From the NCBI GenBank assembly GCA_963838795.1, contig CAWISL010000010.1, forward strand, positions 186,001-250,000: 64,000 bases of DNA. Reading direction: 5' to 3'. The position numbers were made by a program, and so were the translations under genes. The notes beneath the pieces are model-generated. The model did no database searches. It saw nothing but the letters and a program-made list of their open reading frames with translations, and was not told the DNA's origin. Shown piece by piece: positions 8,232-16,004 of this stretch. Every line of letters starts with the position of its first letter. The stretch's first letter is position 1. Source of the DNA: JAIBJN01 sp963838795. Lineage in GTDB: Bacteria; Actinomycetota; Thermoleophilia; Gaiellales; Gaiellaceae.

Positions 8232-9534
8232 TCAGGCGCTCGCCGAGCCGGCGACGAGCGACTCCTCGAGCAGCTCGAGGCCGCGCTCGAGATCCTCGTC
8301 GCCGACCACGAGCGGGACGAGGATCCGGATCACGTTGCCGTAGAGGCCGCAGGACAGGAGCACGAGCCCGCGCTCCCGCGCCGCAACGACCGTGGCGCTC
8401 GCGAGGCCGCCCGCCGGTGTCTTCGTCTCGCGGTCCTCCACCAGCTCGAGCGCCAGCATGGGCCCGAGCCCGCGCACGTCGCCCACGGCGCCGACGCGCG
8501 AGGCGATGCCTTCGAGCGCCTCTCGGATCCGCTCGCCCAGCTCGCGCTGCGCGCTGCTGGAAGGTCTCGGTGACGATCTCGTCCAGGACGGCGATCGCCG
8601 CCGCACAGGCGACCGGGTTCCCGCCGAACGTGCCGCCGAGGCCTCCGGGGCCGACCGCGTCCACGACCTCGCTCCGCCCTGTGACGCCGGCGAGCGGAAG
8701 CCCGCCGCCCAGCGACTTGCCGGAGACGAGCAGGTCGGGCTCGACGCCGTAGTGCTCGATCGCCCACGCCGGGCCGGTGCGGCCGACGCCGCTCTGCACC
8801 TCGTCGTCGACGTAGAGGATCCCGTGGCGGTCGCACAGCTCGCGCAGACGAGGGGGGAAGTCCTGCGGCATCGGGACGAACCCGCCCTCACCCTGCACGG
8901 GCTCGAGCACGACGCAGGCAACCGACTCGGGATCGACGTCGCCCTTGAACAGCGCCTCGAGCCCATGGATCGCGTCGTCCGTCGAGACGCCGCGGTACGG
9001 ATACGGCGCGGTCGCGCGGTAGATCTCGGGCGCGAACGGGCCGAAGCCGCGCTTGTAGGGGACGACCTTGCTCGTCATCGTCATGGTGAGCAGCGTCCGT
9101 CCGTGGAAGGCGCGGTCGAAGGCGACGACCGCCTGGCGGCCGGTGGCGACACGGGCGATCTTGACCGCGTTCTCGACCGCCTCGGCGCCCGAGTTCACGA
9201 GCAGGCTCTTCTGCTCGCCACCTCGGCAGGGCGAGAGCTCGGCGAGGCGCCGGCACACCTCGACGTAGGGCTCGTACATCCCCACCATGAAGCACTGGTG
9301 GAGGTAGCGGTCGACCTGCTCGTGGACCGCGGCGACCGCGGCGGGAAGCCCATGGCCGGTGTTCTGGCAGCCGAGGCCGCCGGCGAAGTCGATATAGGTG
9401 CGGCCGTCGACGTCCTCGATCCGCGCGCCCTCGGCCCGGGCGACGACCAGGGGCGGGGTGGCCACGCCGGCCGCGACGTAGCGCTCGCGGGCGGCGACGA
9501 CGGCGTCGGTTGCGCTGCGCTCCTGCAGGGCCAT
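8232..9534 (-). pseudogene. Class III (GabT-like) aminotransferase with a frameshift
   Basis: The frame from the ATG at 9534 encodes a normal PLP-dependent class III aminotransferase for about 325 residues, including VSGKSLGGGLPLAGV with the PLP lysine. After DEIVTETFQQ (about 8550) the homologous sequence continues in another frame (QRELGERIREALEG ... VPLVVGDEDLERGLELLEES) to a TGA at 8232. The total is 1303 nt, one more than a multiple of three, consistent with a single inserted base in the CGCGC-rich stretch near 8541-8560. It is either a real inactivating mutation or an assembly error. The family moves amino groups from 4-aminobutyrate, ornithine or similar donors. A leaderless TAGACT promoter precedes it. 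Confidence 0.82.
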
Positions 9535-9540
9535 GCCGCG

Positions 9541-9602
9541 AGTCTACTCCCGACCGGCCTCGCTTACCTTGATCCGCGCGCCCCCAGGCCGGGCGGTATC
9601 CT
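9541..9602. promoter_or_regulatory. Divergent -10 boxes for the aminotransferase and the YdcZ-like gene
   Basis: On the minus strand TAGACT (complement of 9541-9546) lies 6 nt before the ATG at 9534. On the plus strand TATCCT (9597-9602) lies 7 nt before the GTG at 9610. Neither gene has a clear Shine-Dalgarno sequence, so both are likely leaderless. Confidence 0.5.
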
Positions 9603-9609
9603 CGCCGCC

Positions 9610-10056
9610 GTGTCCGCCACGTCGTTCGCGGTCGTCCTCTCGCTGATCGCCGGCGTCGCAGGATCGATCCAGGTTGCCGTCAGCGGCGCGTTCGGGCGGC
9701 GCATCGGCGTGCTCGAGGCGACCGCGTTCGGTTCGATCACCGCGGCGCTGATCGTCTGCGCCGTCCTCCTCGTCGCGCGGCAGGGAGTCGGGAACCTCGG
9801 CGCAAGCGTGCGCGAGCCGGCGTGGCTTTGGCTGGGTGGCGTCATGGGCGCGATCGTGGTCACCTCGATCACCTTCACGGCACCGCGAATCGGGACGTTC
9901 GCCACCATCGGGCTTCTCATCGCCGGGCAGCTGGCGATGGGCGTGCTCATCGACGCGTTCGGCCTCTTCGGCTTGGAGAAGATCCCGGTCACCCCGGCCC
10001 GCGTGGCCGGCCTGGCGCTGCTCGCCGCCGGCGCCGCGCTCGTCCTCAAGCGCTAG
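9610..10056 (+). CDS. YdcZ/DUF606-type small DMT-family membrane protein
   Basis: 148 residues from the GTG at 9610, with about five transmembrane helices. The helix pattern (VLSLIAGVAGSIQVAVSGAFGRRIG at the start, GFLFG-like VTPARVAGLALLAAGAALVLKR at the end) matches the single-repeat DUF606 members of the drug/metabolite transporter superfamily. Length is normal for this group (about 140-150). Such proteins usually work as homo- or hetero-dimers, and the substrate is unknown. It is expressed alone from a leaderless promoter, and the next gene is convergent. Confidence 0.78.
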   Translation: MSATSFAVVLSLIAGVAGSIQVAVSGAFGRRIGVLEATAFGSITAALIVCAVLLVARQGVGNLGASVREPAWLWLGGVMGAIVVTSITFTAPRIGTFATIGLLIAGQLAMGVLIDAFGLFGLEKIPVTPARVAGLALLAAGAALVLKR

Positions 10057-10084
10057 CCACGTACAGACAGTTCCTTGGGAGGGC

Positions 10085-11557
10085 TCAGAGACCCCAGGGG
10101 TTCGTCGGGCTCGCGCCGGTCGAGAGGAGGACGGCCTTCGTCTCGAGGTACATCTGCAGCGTCTCGAGCGCCTGCTCCCGGCCAAAGCCGGACTCCTTGT
10201 AGCCGCCGAACGGGATCCCGGGGAAAGCACCGTACGGCAGGTTGATCGTGAACGTCCCGGACTTGATCTTCCGGGCGAGGCGGTGCCCGCGCGCCGGGTC
10301 GCCCGTCCATACCGTCGCCATCAGCCCGTAGCGGACGTCGTTCGCGATCCGGATCGCGTCCGCCTCGTCCTCGAAGGGGATGACCGCGAGCACCGGGCCG
10401 AAGACCTCTTCCTGCGCCACGGTGTGGCTGCTCTCCACCCCGGCCAGCACGGTTGCCGGGTAGAAGGCGCCGTCGCCGTCAATGGGCTCGCCGCCGGTGA
10501 CGATCTCGGCGCCTTCGCCGTGGCCGGCCTCGACGAAGCCGTGCACCTTCTCCCGGTGCGGCCGCGAGATGAGCGAGCCCATCTGCGTCTCGGGGTCGAG
10601 CGGGTCTCCGACCTTGACGGTGCCCGCCTTCGCCGCCACCAGCTGGACGACGTCGTCATAGGCGCTCCGCTCGACGAGGAGGCGCGAGCGGGCCTCGCAG
10701 CTCTGGCCCGCGGAGTAGTAGATCCCGTAGGCGGTCGAGGCGACCGCGTCCTCGAGGTCGGCGTCAGCGAAGACGAGGGAAGGGCTCTTGCCGCCCAGCT
10801 CCAAGCTCACACGCTTCACCGGGTCGGCACAGAGCCGCATGATCTCCGACCCGGTCGCGGTCGAGCCCGTGAAGGACACCTTGTCCACGCCCGGGTGGGC
10901 GACGAGGTGGGCGCCCGTCGTCGGCCCGTCGCCGGGAACGACGTTGATCACGCCCGGCGGGATCCCGACCTCGGCCGCGAGCTCGGCCAGGCGCAGCGCC
11001 GTCAGCGGTGTCGCCGGGTCCGGCTTGAGGACCGCGGCACAGCCCGCGGCCAGCGCAGGAGCGAGCTTCCAGCCCGACAGCATGATCGGGTAGTTCCAGG
11101 GCACGATCTGGGCCGCGACTCCGACCGGCTCCTTGAGCGTGTAGGAGAGGATGGAGCCACCGATCGGCCGCGTCCCGCCCTCGATCGAGCCGAGCGCAGA
11201 GGCCATGTACCGGAAGCTCTCGGCGGCGACGATCACCTCCGGCTTGGTCGAGCTCACCGCCTTGCCCACGTTGCGGGCCTCCAGCTCGGTAAGCTCCTTG
11301 CGGTTGGCGACGATCGCGTCCGCGAGCGCGTGCAGAAGGCGCGACCGCTCGTTCGGCGGCGTCCTGCCCCACGCGCCCTCGAGCGCCGCCCGCGCCGCCG
11401 CGACCGCCCGGTCGACGTCGGCCGTCCCGGCCATGGCCGCCCTGGCGAGCGGCTTCCCCGTCGCGGGCTCGACGAGCTCGCGAACGTCGCCGTCCGTCGG
11501 CTCCGCCGTTTCCCCGTCGATGAAGAGGCCGTGCTCCCGCCCTGTCGCCACTGCCAT
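10085..11557 (-). CDS. NAD(P)-dependent aldehyde dehydrogenase
   Basis: 490 residues, full length for the ALDH superfamily. The cofactor/active-site motifs are VPWNYPIMLSGWKLAPALAAG, FTGSTATGSEI and the general base Glu in LELGGKSP. The nucleophile Cys is in GQSCEARSR, where most family members have GQxCxAxSR. It oxidises an aldehyde to the acid in the cytoplasm. Closest in style are betaine-aldehyde and 4-aminobutyraldehyde dehydrogenases. A nearby class III aminotransferase on the same strand would suit an amine or GABA route, but the two are separated by a plus-strand gene. A TATCGT -10-like box lies 8 nt before the ATG. Confidence 0.87.
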   Translation of the reverse strand: MAVATGREHGLFIDGETAEPTDGDVRELVEPATGKPLARAAMAGTADVDRAVAAARAALEGAWGRTPPNERSRLLHALADAIVANRKELTELEARNVGKAVSSTKPEVIVAAESFRYMASALGSIEGGTRPIGGSILSYTLKEPVGVAAQIVPWNYPIMLSGWKLAPALAAGCAAVLKPDPATPLTALRLAELAAEVGIPPGVINVVPGDGPTTGAHLVAHPGVDKVSFTGSTATGSEIMRLCADPVKRVSLELGGKSPSLVFADADLEDAVASTAYGIYYSAGQSCEARSRLLVERSAYDDVVQLVAAKAGTVKVGDPLDPETQMGSLISRPHREKVHGFVEAGHGEGAEIVTGGEPIDGDGAFYPATVLAGVESSHTVAQEEVFGPVLAVIPFEDEADAIRIANDVRYGLMATVWTGDPARGHRLARKIKSGTFTINLPYGAFPGIPFGGYKESGFGREQALETLQMYLETKAVLLSTGASPTNPWGL

Positions 11558-11609
11558 CGACCCGGACGATACCGCCGACGCGTCCTGCTAGTCGCGTAGA
11601 GTCGAGAGC

Positions 11610-11987
11610 ATGTCGGAGGGGAGGGTCGTTTTCTACGGCTTCGCCGTCGTCTACCTGCTCGGCGTCGTCGCCCAGTTCTTCCTCGCGGGCCTGGCCTTGT
11701 TCGGCTCGACCAGCTACGACGCGCACCAGGCCCTCGGCTACGTTCTCGGCATCGTCGCCGTCGTCCTGCTCGCGATCGCATTCTTCACCAAGCTCCCGCG
11801 GGCGCTCACCGGCCTCTCGATCACCCTGCTCGCCCTCAACGTGATCCAGATCGCGCTCCTGCAGGCCGACATCGCCGAGATCGACGCGCTGCACGTGGTC
11901 AACGCGCTCGCGATTGCCTTCGTCGCCAACATACTCGTCCACCGCTCGCGGCGCTTCCTCGCGGCGAGGCTGGCCGACCAGCCCTAG
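11610..11987 (+). CDS. Four-helix membrane protein, DUF6220-like
   Basis: 125 residues with four predicted transmembrane helices. The pattern YGFAVVYLLGVVAQFFLAGLALFG followed by DAHQALGYVLGIVAVVLLAIAF resembles the actinobacterial DUF6220 membrane family, whose first loop has a conserved His. Function is unknown. A TAGAGT box ends 7 nt before the ATG, indicating leaderless transcription. It is convergent with the thiolase gene, only 9 nt apart. Confidence 0.65.
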   Translation: MSEGRVVFYGFAVVYLLGVVAQFFLAGLALFGSTSYDAHQALGYVLGIVAVVLLAIAFFTKLPRALTGLSITLLALNVIQIALLQADIAEIDALHVVNALAIAFVANILVHRSRRFLAARLADQP

Positions 11988-11996
11988 TAGGAGGGT

Positions 11997-13166
11997 CTAG
12001 CGCTCGAAGAGGGCCGCCTGGCCCTGGCCCACGCCGACGCAAAGCGTCGCCAGGCCGTAGCGCCCGCCGCGGCGGCGCAGCTCGTGCAGGAGCGTGACGA
12101 CTAGGCGTGCTCCGCTCATGCCGAGCGGGTGCCCGATGGCGATGGCGCCACCGTTCACATTCACCCTCTCGGGATCGAGCCCGAGCTCGCGGACGACCTG
12201 CAGGCTTTGCGACGCGAAGGCCTCGTTCAGCTCGACGAGGTCGAGCTCGCCCGGGTCGACACCGGCGCGCGCGAGCAGCTTTCGCGCAGCCGGAATCGGG
12301 CCGACGCCCATGATCCGCGGGTCGACGCCGGCCACGGCGCTCGCCACGAAGCGCCCGAGCGGCTCCGTGCCGAGCGCGGCCGCCTTCTCCGCGCTGGCGA
12401 TCACGAGCGCGGCAGCGCCGTCGTTGATCCCACTCGAGTTCCCGGCGGTGACGGTCCCGTCCTCCCGAAACGCAGGCCGCAGCGCGGCGAGCTTCTCGAG
12501 CGACGTGTCCGGCCGGGGATGCTCGTCACGGGTGACCTCGCCCACCGACACGAGCTCGTCGTCGAAGCGACCGGCCTCGACGGCCGCGGCGTGTCGGCGC
12601 TGGCTCTCGAGGGCGAACGCGTCCTGGTCGGCCCGGGTCACGCCGAAGCGCTCGGCGACGTTCTCGCCCGTCTCGCCCATCGACTCGAGCGGAAACATCG
12701 CTTCGAGGCGCGGGTTCGGGAAACGCCAACCGAGCGTCGTGTCCCAGCTGGTCTGGTTCCCGCGGGGAAAGGCGTGCTCCGGCTTCCCGGTGACGAAGGG
12801 CGCGCGTGTCATCGACTCGGCGCCGCCGGCGACGAAGAGCTCCCCGTCGCCGGCCTTTACGGCGTGGCACGCGGAGACGACCGCGGAAAGGCCGGACGCG
12901 CACAGGCGGTTGAGGGTCACCCCCGCCACCTCCTGGGGGAGCCCGGCGAGCAACGAGGCCATGCGGGCGACGTTGCGGTTGTCCTCGCCCGCCTGGTTGG
13001 CGGCCCCGAAGTAGACATCCTCGATCTCCCCGGCTGGGACTCCTGCCCGCTCGACCGCCTCGCGGATCACGAGGGCGGCGAGGTCGTCGGGACGCTCCCC
13101 CGCCAGCGCGCCGGCGTAGCGCCCCACGGGCGTGCGGACGGCCGAGAGGACGACGGCCTCGGGCAC
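11997..13166 (-). CDS. Acetyl-CoA acetyltransferase (thiolase)
   Basis: 389 residues. All thiolase catalytic residues are visible: the acylated Cys in NRLCASGLSAV (near 88), His in GGAIAIGHPLGMSGAR, and the second Cys in LCVGVGQG. It condenses two acetyl-CoA or cleaves 3-ketoacyl-CoA. The GTG start at 13166 shares its G with the TAG stop of mqnD (TAGTG), so translation is coupled to a menaquinone gene, an unexpected partner. It may serve the CoA-ester pathway represented by the crotonases at 6.3-7.9 kb. Confidence 0.92.
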   Translation of the reverse strand: MPEAVVLSAVRTPVGRYAGALAGERPDDLAALVIREAVERAGVPAGEIEDVYFGAANQAGEDNRNVARMASLLAGLPQEVAGVTLNRLCASGLSAVVSACHAVKAGDGELFVAGGAESMTRAPFVTGKPEHAFPRGNQTSWDTTLGWRFPNPRLEAMFPLESMGETGENVAERFGVTRADQDAFALESQRRHAAAVEAGRFDDELVSVGEVTRDEHPRPDTSLEKLAALRPAFREDGTVTAGNSSGINDGAAALVIASAEKAAALGTEPLGRFVASAVAGVDPRIMGVGPIPAARKLLARAGVDPGELDLVELNEAFASQSLQVVRELGLDPERVNVNGGAIAIGHPLGMSGARLVVTLLHELRRRGGRYGLATLCVGVGQGQAALFER

Positions 13167-14014
13167 TACTCCACGAACTCGACGCGAATGGGGCGCTCGA
13201 AGGCGCCCGCTTCCTCGCCGCGGCGGAGGAGCTCGGCGACCGCCTGGCGACCCTCCTCACCGTAGTCCTCGGTCAGCTCGTTCACGTACATGCCCACGAA
13301 CTGATCGGCCAGCTCGGTGGTGAGGCCCCGGCCGTACTGAAGCGCGTAGGCGAGGGCCTCGTCGCGATTGGCGAGGCCCGCCCGGATGGAGTCGCGAAGC
13401 ACGTCCGAGAGCTCGGGGAGCACCTCGGCGCCGAGGTCGCGGCGGGCCACGTTGATCCCGAGGGGCAGCGGCAGGCCTGTCTCGAGCAGCCACCACTCGC
13501 CGAGATCGACGATCCGCTCCAACCCGCGGCGCTCGTAGGTCAGCTGGCCTTCGTGGATGAGGAGGCCCGCGTCGGCCGCGCCCCGCTCGACCTCGTCCAT
13601 GATCTCGTCGAACGGCACCTCGCGGTAGCGGAAGTCTCCGCCCAGGTAGAGGCCGAGGGTCAGGAACGCCGTGGTCATCCGGCCCGGGACGGCGATCTCG
13701 ACGTCGGCCAGGTCCGCCTTCTCGAGCGGGCGCCTGGAGACGACGACGGGGCCGTAGCCGGAGCCCATGCTCGCCCCGTGCGGAAGGATCACGTACCGAT
13801 CTTGCACGAACGGATACGTGTGGAGCGAGATGGCGGTCACCTCGAGCCGCCCCTCGAGCGCCCACTCGTTGAGAGTCTGGATCCCTTCGAGCACGTGCTC
13901 GAACTCGAAGCCGCGCCCGTCCACGCGGCCGGCTGCGAGACCCCAGAACATGAATGCGTCGTCCGGGTCCGGGCTATGTCCAAGGCGAATACGCAGAGGT
14001 GGCGAGGCTAGCAA
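13166..14014 (-). CDS. mqnD: 1,4-dihydroxy-6-naphthoate synthase-type menaquinone biosynthesis protein (MqnD family)
   Basis: 282 residues, VitK2_biosynth (PF02621) type. The N-terminal signature LGHSPDPDDAFMFWGL corresponds to the HSPCPNDT substrate-site motif of MqnD. Further blocks are ISLHTYPFV and MGSGYGPVVV. MqnD cleaves cyclic dehypoxanthine futalosine in the futalosine route to menaquinone, and it is more likely than MqnA because of the HSPDPDD start. The TTG at 14014 is used, with GAGG 5 nt upstream. Its product would feed the quinone pool used by the nuo complex encoded at 32-47 kb. Thiolase follows with a 1-nt overlap. Confidence 0.83.
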   Translation of the reverse strand: MLASPPLRIRLGHSPDPDDAFMFWGLAAGRVDGRGFEFEHVLEGIQTLNEWALEGRLEVTAISLHTYPFVQDRYVILPHGASMGSGYGPVVVSRRPLEKADLADVEIAVPGRMTTAFLTLGLYLGGDFRYREVPFDEIMDEVERGAADAGLLIHEGQLTYERRGLERIVDLGEWWLLETGLPLPLGINVARRDLGAEVLPELSDVLRDSIRAGLANRDEALAYALQYGRGLTTELADQFVGMYVNELTEDYGEEGRQAVAELLRRGEEAGAFERPIRVEFVE

Positions 14015-14051
14015 GCCGACCTCGGCGACCGTCCGGGCAACGCCCTCCGAC

Positions 14052-14072
14052 TAGAATTGAGACATGTCTAAA
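14052..14072 (+). promoter_or_regulatory. -10 box and palindromic operator over the start codon of the DtxR-family gene
   Basis: TAGAAT (14052-14057) lies 6 nt before the ATG at 14064. An imperfect palindrome TTGAGACA/TGTCTAAA (14057-14072, inner AGACATGTCT perfect) is centred on the start codon and would cover the transcription start. This fits autorepression of a leaderless mRNA. Confidence 0.55.
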
Positions 14073-14723
14073 CCTCATCTCTCGGCCGCGATCCAGGACT
14101 ACCTGAAGGAGATCTACAAGCTCGAGGCCGAGGGAACGCGCCCGACGACGAGCGCGATCGCGCGCCGCATGGGAGTCGCGCCCTCGTCGGTGACGTCGAT
14201 GCTGAAGAAGCTCGCAGCGCTTGGCCTGGCCGAGCACTCGCCGTACCACGGCGTCCTGCTCTCCGAGGCAGGGACCAAGATCGCGCTCGAGGTCATCCGG
14301 CACCATCGACTCCTCGAGCAGTACCTCGCGGAGACGCTCGGCGTCCCGATCGACGCCGTGCACGCGGAGGCTGACAGGCTCGAGCACGTCCTCTCCGAAG
14401 AGCTCGAGGCGCGCATCGACGAGCAGCTCGGCTACCCCACCCACGACCCGCACGGGGATCCGATCCCCGACGCTGGGCTGCGAATGGAGACGCAGCGCCT
14501 GCGCTCCCTGGACGCGCTCGAGCCTGGCGAGCACGCCACGATCAGCCGCGTGCCGGACGCCGACTCCGACCTCCTGCGCTACCTCGCGGGGATGCGCCTG
14601 GTTCCCGGCGGCCGGGTCACGATGCGCCGCGCGGAGCCCTTCGACGGCCCGGTGACGGTCGCCGTCGAAGGCCGGGAGCACGCGATCTCGCGCGAGCTCG
14701 CCATGCAGATCGGGATCGCGTAG
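14064..14723 (+). CDS. DtxR/MntR-family metal-dependent transcriptional regulator
   Basis: 219 residues in the order helix-turn-helix (about 1-65, with ARRMGVAPSSVTSMLKKLAALG), dimerisation/metal domain (66-140), and SH3-like FeoA domain (150-215). Expected ligands are present: His-81 and Glu-85 (HHRLLEQYLAE), and His-100, Glu-107 and His-108 (VHAEADRLEHVL). The Cys of DtxR/IdeR (DtxR Cys-102) is Asp-104 here, a difference associated with manganese-type rather than iron-type sensing. It probably controls metal uptake or storage genes. Autoregulation is suggested by a palindrome over its own leaderless start. Confidence 0.87.
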   Translation: MSKPHLSAAIQDYLKEIYKLEAEGTRPTTSAIARRMGVAPSSVTSMLKKLAALGLAEHSPYHGVLLSEAGTKIALEVIRHHRLLEQYLAETLGVPIDAVHAEADRLEHVLSEELEARIDEQLGYPTHDPHGDPIPDAGLRMETQRLRSLDALEPGEHATISRVPDADSDLLRYLAGMRLVPGGRVTMRRAEPFDGPVTVAVEGREHAISRELAMQIGIA

Positions 14724-14853
14724 CGCGGTTTCACGCTTCCGTCACGCTCCGCGCGCTACGGGTGCGATTTTCCTCGCTACGCTCACAGCGGGTGGAGGCA
14801 CGGGGTGGCCCCTGGTGACCGGAGGCGTCGGCCCGTGTCCCATGGGGCTGGGA

Positions 14854-15195
14854 TCAGGGCTTGTGGCCGAAGAACCAGCGCTCCAGCGGCTTCAGGAGCT
14901 CGTCTTCGGCGAAGAGAGGCACGCTCTCCGTCAGCCCCTCCTCGGCGGACACCTCGAGATCGTCCTTGAGCGCTGTGTTGGCCGCGTCGAGCGCATCGCC
15001 CATCTCGTACCCCTCGAAGACGTAGTCGTCGGGCCGAGGGTGCGGGGTCCTGCGGGTGCCGATGTCGATAGCACGCCCCACCGCCCACAGAGCTCCCGGC
15101 CGGCGCTCGATCCAGATCATGATCTCCTCGCGCCCGCCGTCCTCGCCCAGCCCCTGCAGGGTGCGCGCGGCAAATCGCATGCCATCGGGCTCCAC
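14854..15195 (-). CDS. Conserved-looking hypothetical protein
   Basis: 113 residues from a GTG at 15195. The ATG at 15180 is an alternative giving 108. It has mixed alpha/beta composition with no signal or membrane segment. The core IMIWIERRPGALWAVGRAI, PRPDDYVFEGYEMGDALDAANTAL looks like a compact soluble domain. I do not recognise a family. It is divergent from the 89-residue gene, with a TATCCT -10 box 7 nt before the GTG that overlaps the -10 box of that gene. The 130-bp gap downstream to the DtxR-family gene is GC-rich and shows no clear element. Confidence 0.6.
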   Translation of the reverse strand: MEPDGMRFAARTLQGLGEDGGREEIMIWIERRPGALWAVGRAIDIGTRRTPHPRPDDYVFEGYEMGDALDAANTALKDDLEVSAEEGLTESVPLFAEDELLKPLERWFFGHKP

Positions 15196-15202
15196 TGGCG
15201 CA

Positions 15203-15212
15203 AGGATACAAT
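15203..15212. promoter_or_regulatory. Overlapping divergent -10 boxes
   Basis: Plus strand TACAAT (15207-15212) precedes the GTG at 15219 by 6 nt. Minus strand TATCCT (complement of 15203-15208) precedes the GTG at 15195 by 7 nt. The two boxes share 2 bp, so both promoters cannot be fully occupied at once. Confidence 0.5.
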
Positions 15213-15218
15213 CGCGCC

Positions 15219-15488
15219 GTGGGATTCTTCTCCAAGCTCTTCGGCAGGCCCGACGAGACCCGCGCCGAGCCCACGCGCGGGATCTCGAAGGAGGAGGCTC
15301 TCGCGTCCTACGTCGTCCGCGAGCACCGACAGGGCCGTTCGCTCGAGGACATCCTCGACGACCCGTATCTGAAGAACCGGGCGACGGACGAGCAGCGTCT
15401 GCGCCTGCTCGAGCGGCCGGAGGTCATCCGCGCAGTCGGCGAGGACACGGCCGCGGTGGCCGCCGAGCGCGTTCGCGACACGACCTGA
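15219..15488 (+). CDS. Small hypothetical protein
   Basis: 89 residues from a GTG start, with a leaderless TACAAT promoter. The N-terminus MGFFSKLFGRP is amphipathic and could bind membrane. The rest (ALASYVVREHRQGRSLEDILDDPYLKNRATDEQRLRLLERPEVIRAVG) is helical and charged. No family is recognised. It is 3 nt upstream of an acetyltransferase gene, so the two probably form an operon. Confidence 0.6.
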   Translation: MGFFSKLFGRPDETRAEPTRGISKEEALASYVVREHRQGRSLEDILDDPYLKNRATDEQRLRLLERPEVIRAVGEDTAAVAAERVRDTT

Positions 15489-15491
15489 GGG

Positions 15492-16004
15492 ATGGCCTCC
15501 GAGCGCCTCCGCGGCGAGCGGGTGACGCTCCGGCCGCTCGAGGCCTCCGATGTGCCGCGGCTGGCGGAGATCGCGGCTGAGCCCGAGGTCGCCAGGTGGT
15601 GGCTGGGGTTGTCCGCGCAGGATCTTCTCGAGAAGACCGGTCCGGACGAAGACGACTTCGTCTTCGCAGTCGAGCTCGACGGCGAGGTGATCGGGCTCGC
15701 GCAGGCCGGCGAGGAAGACGACCCCGACTACCGGCATGCGAGCGTCGACCTCTTCCTCGCAACCGCCTGGCAAGGTCAGGGCCTGGGAGCGGAGACGGTG
15801 CGGACGCTCGCTCGCTGGCTCATCGACGAGCGCGCCCACCATCGCATCACGATCGACCCGGCCGTCTCCAACGAGCGGGCGATCCGCTCCTACGAACGCG
15901 TCGGCTTCAAACGGGTGGGCGTCATGCGCCGCTATGAGCGCGGCGCGGACGGTGACTGGCACGACGGCCTCCTGCTCGACCTCCTCCCCGAGGACCTTCG
16001 CTAG
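15492..16004 (+). CDS. GNAT acetyltransferase, aminoglycoside 6'-N-acetyltransferase-like
   Basis: 170 residues with GNAT motifs: VTLRPLEASDVPRL at the start, acetyl-CoA loop AWQGQGLGAETVRTL, and PAVSNERAIRSYERVGFKRVG. The arrangement DPAVSNERAIRSYERVGF followed by a short tail is the pattern of AAC(6')-type enzymes. Chromosomal homologues have many other substrates, so a resistance function is not claimed. Its TAG stop overlaps the stop of the opposing ornithine-cyclodeaminase-like gene in CTAG (16001-16004). Confidence 0.82.
   Translation: MASERLRGERVTLRPLEASDVPRLAEIAAEPEVARWWLGLSAQDLLEKTGPDEDDFVFAVELDGEVIGLAQAGEEDDPDYRHASVDLFLATAWQGQGLGAETVRTLARWLIDERAHHRITIDPAVSNERAIRSYERVGFKRVGVMRRYERGADGDWHDGLLLDLLPEDLR

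Noticed and set aside
14724..14853. Possible small gene or terminator between the DtxR-family gene and the facing hypothetical gene
   Set aside because: Only short GC-rich inverted repeats without a U-tract are visible and no frame has a ribosome site.
15492..16004. Antibiotic resistance gene aac(6')
   Set aside because: Only the GNAT fold and a similar C-terminal layout are seen. Chromosomal GNAT proteins have many substrates and there is no mobile context.
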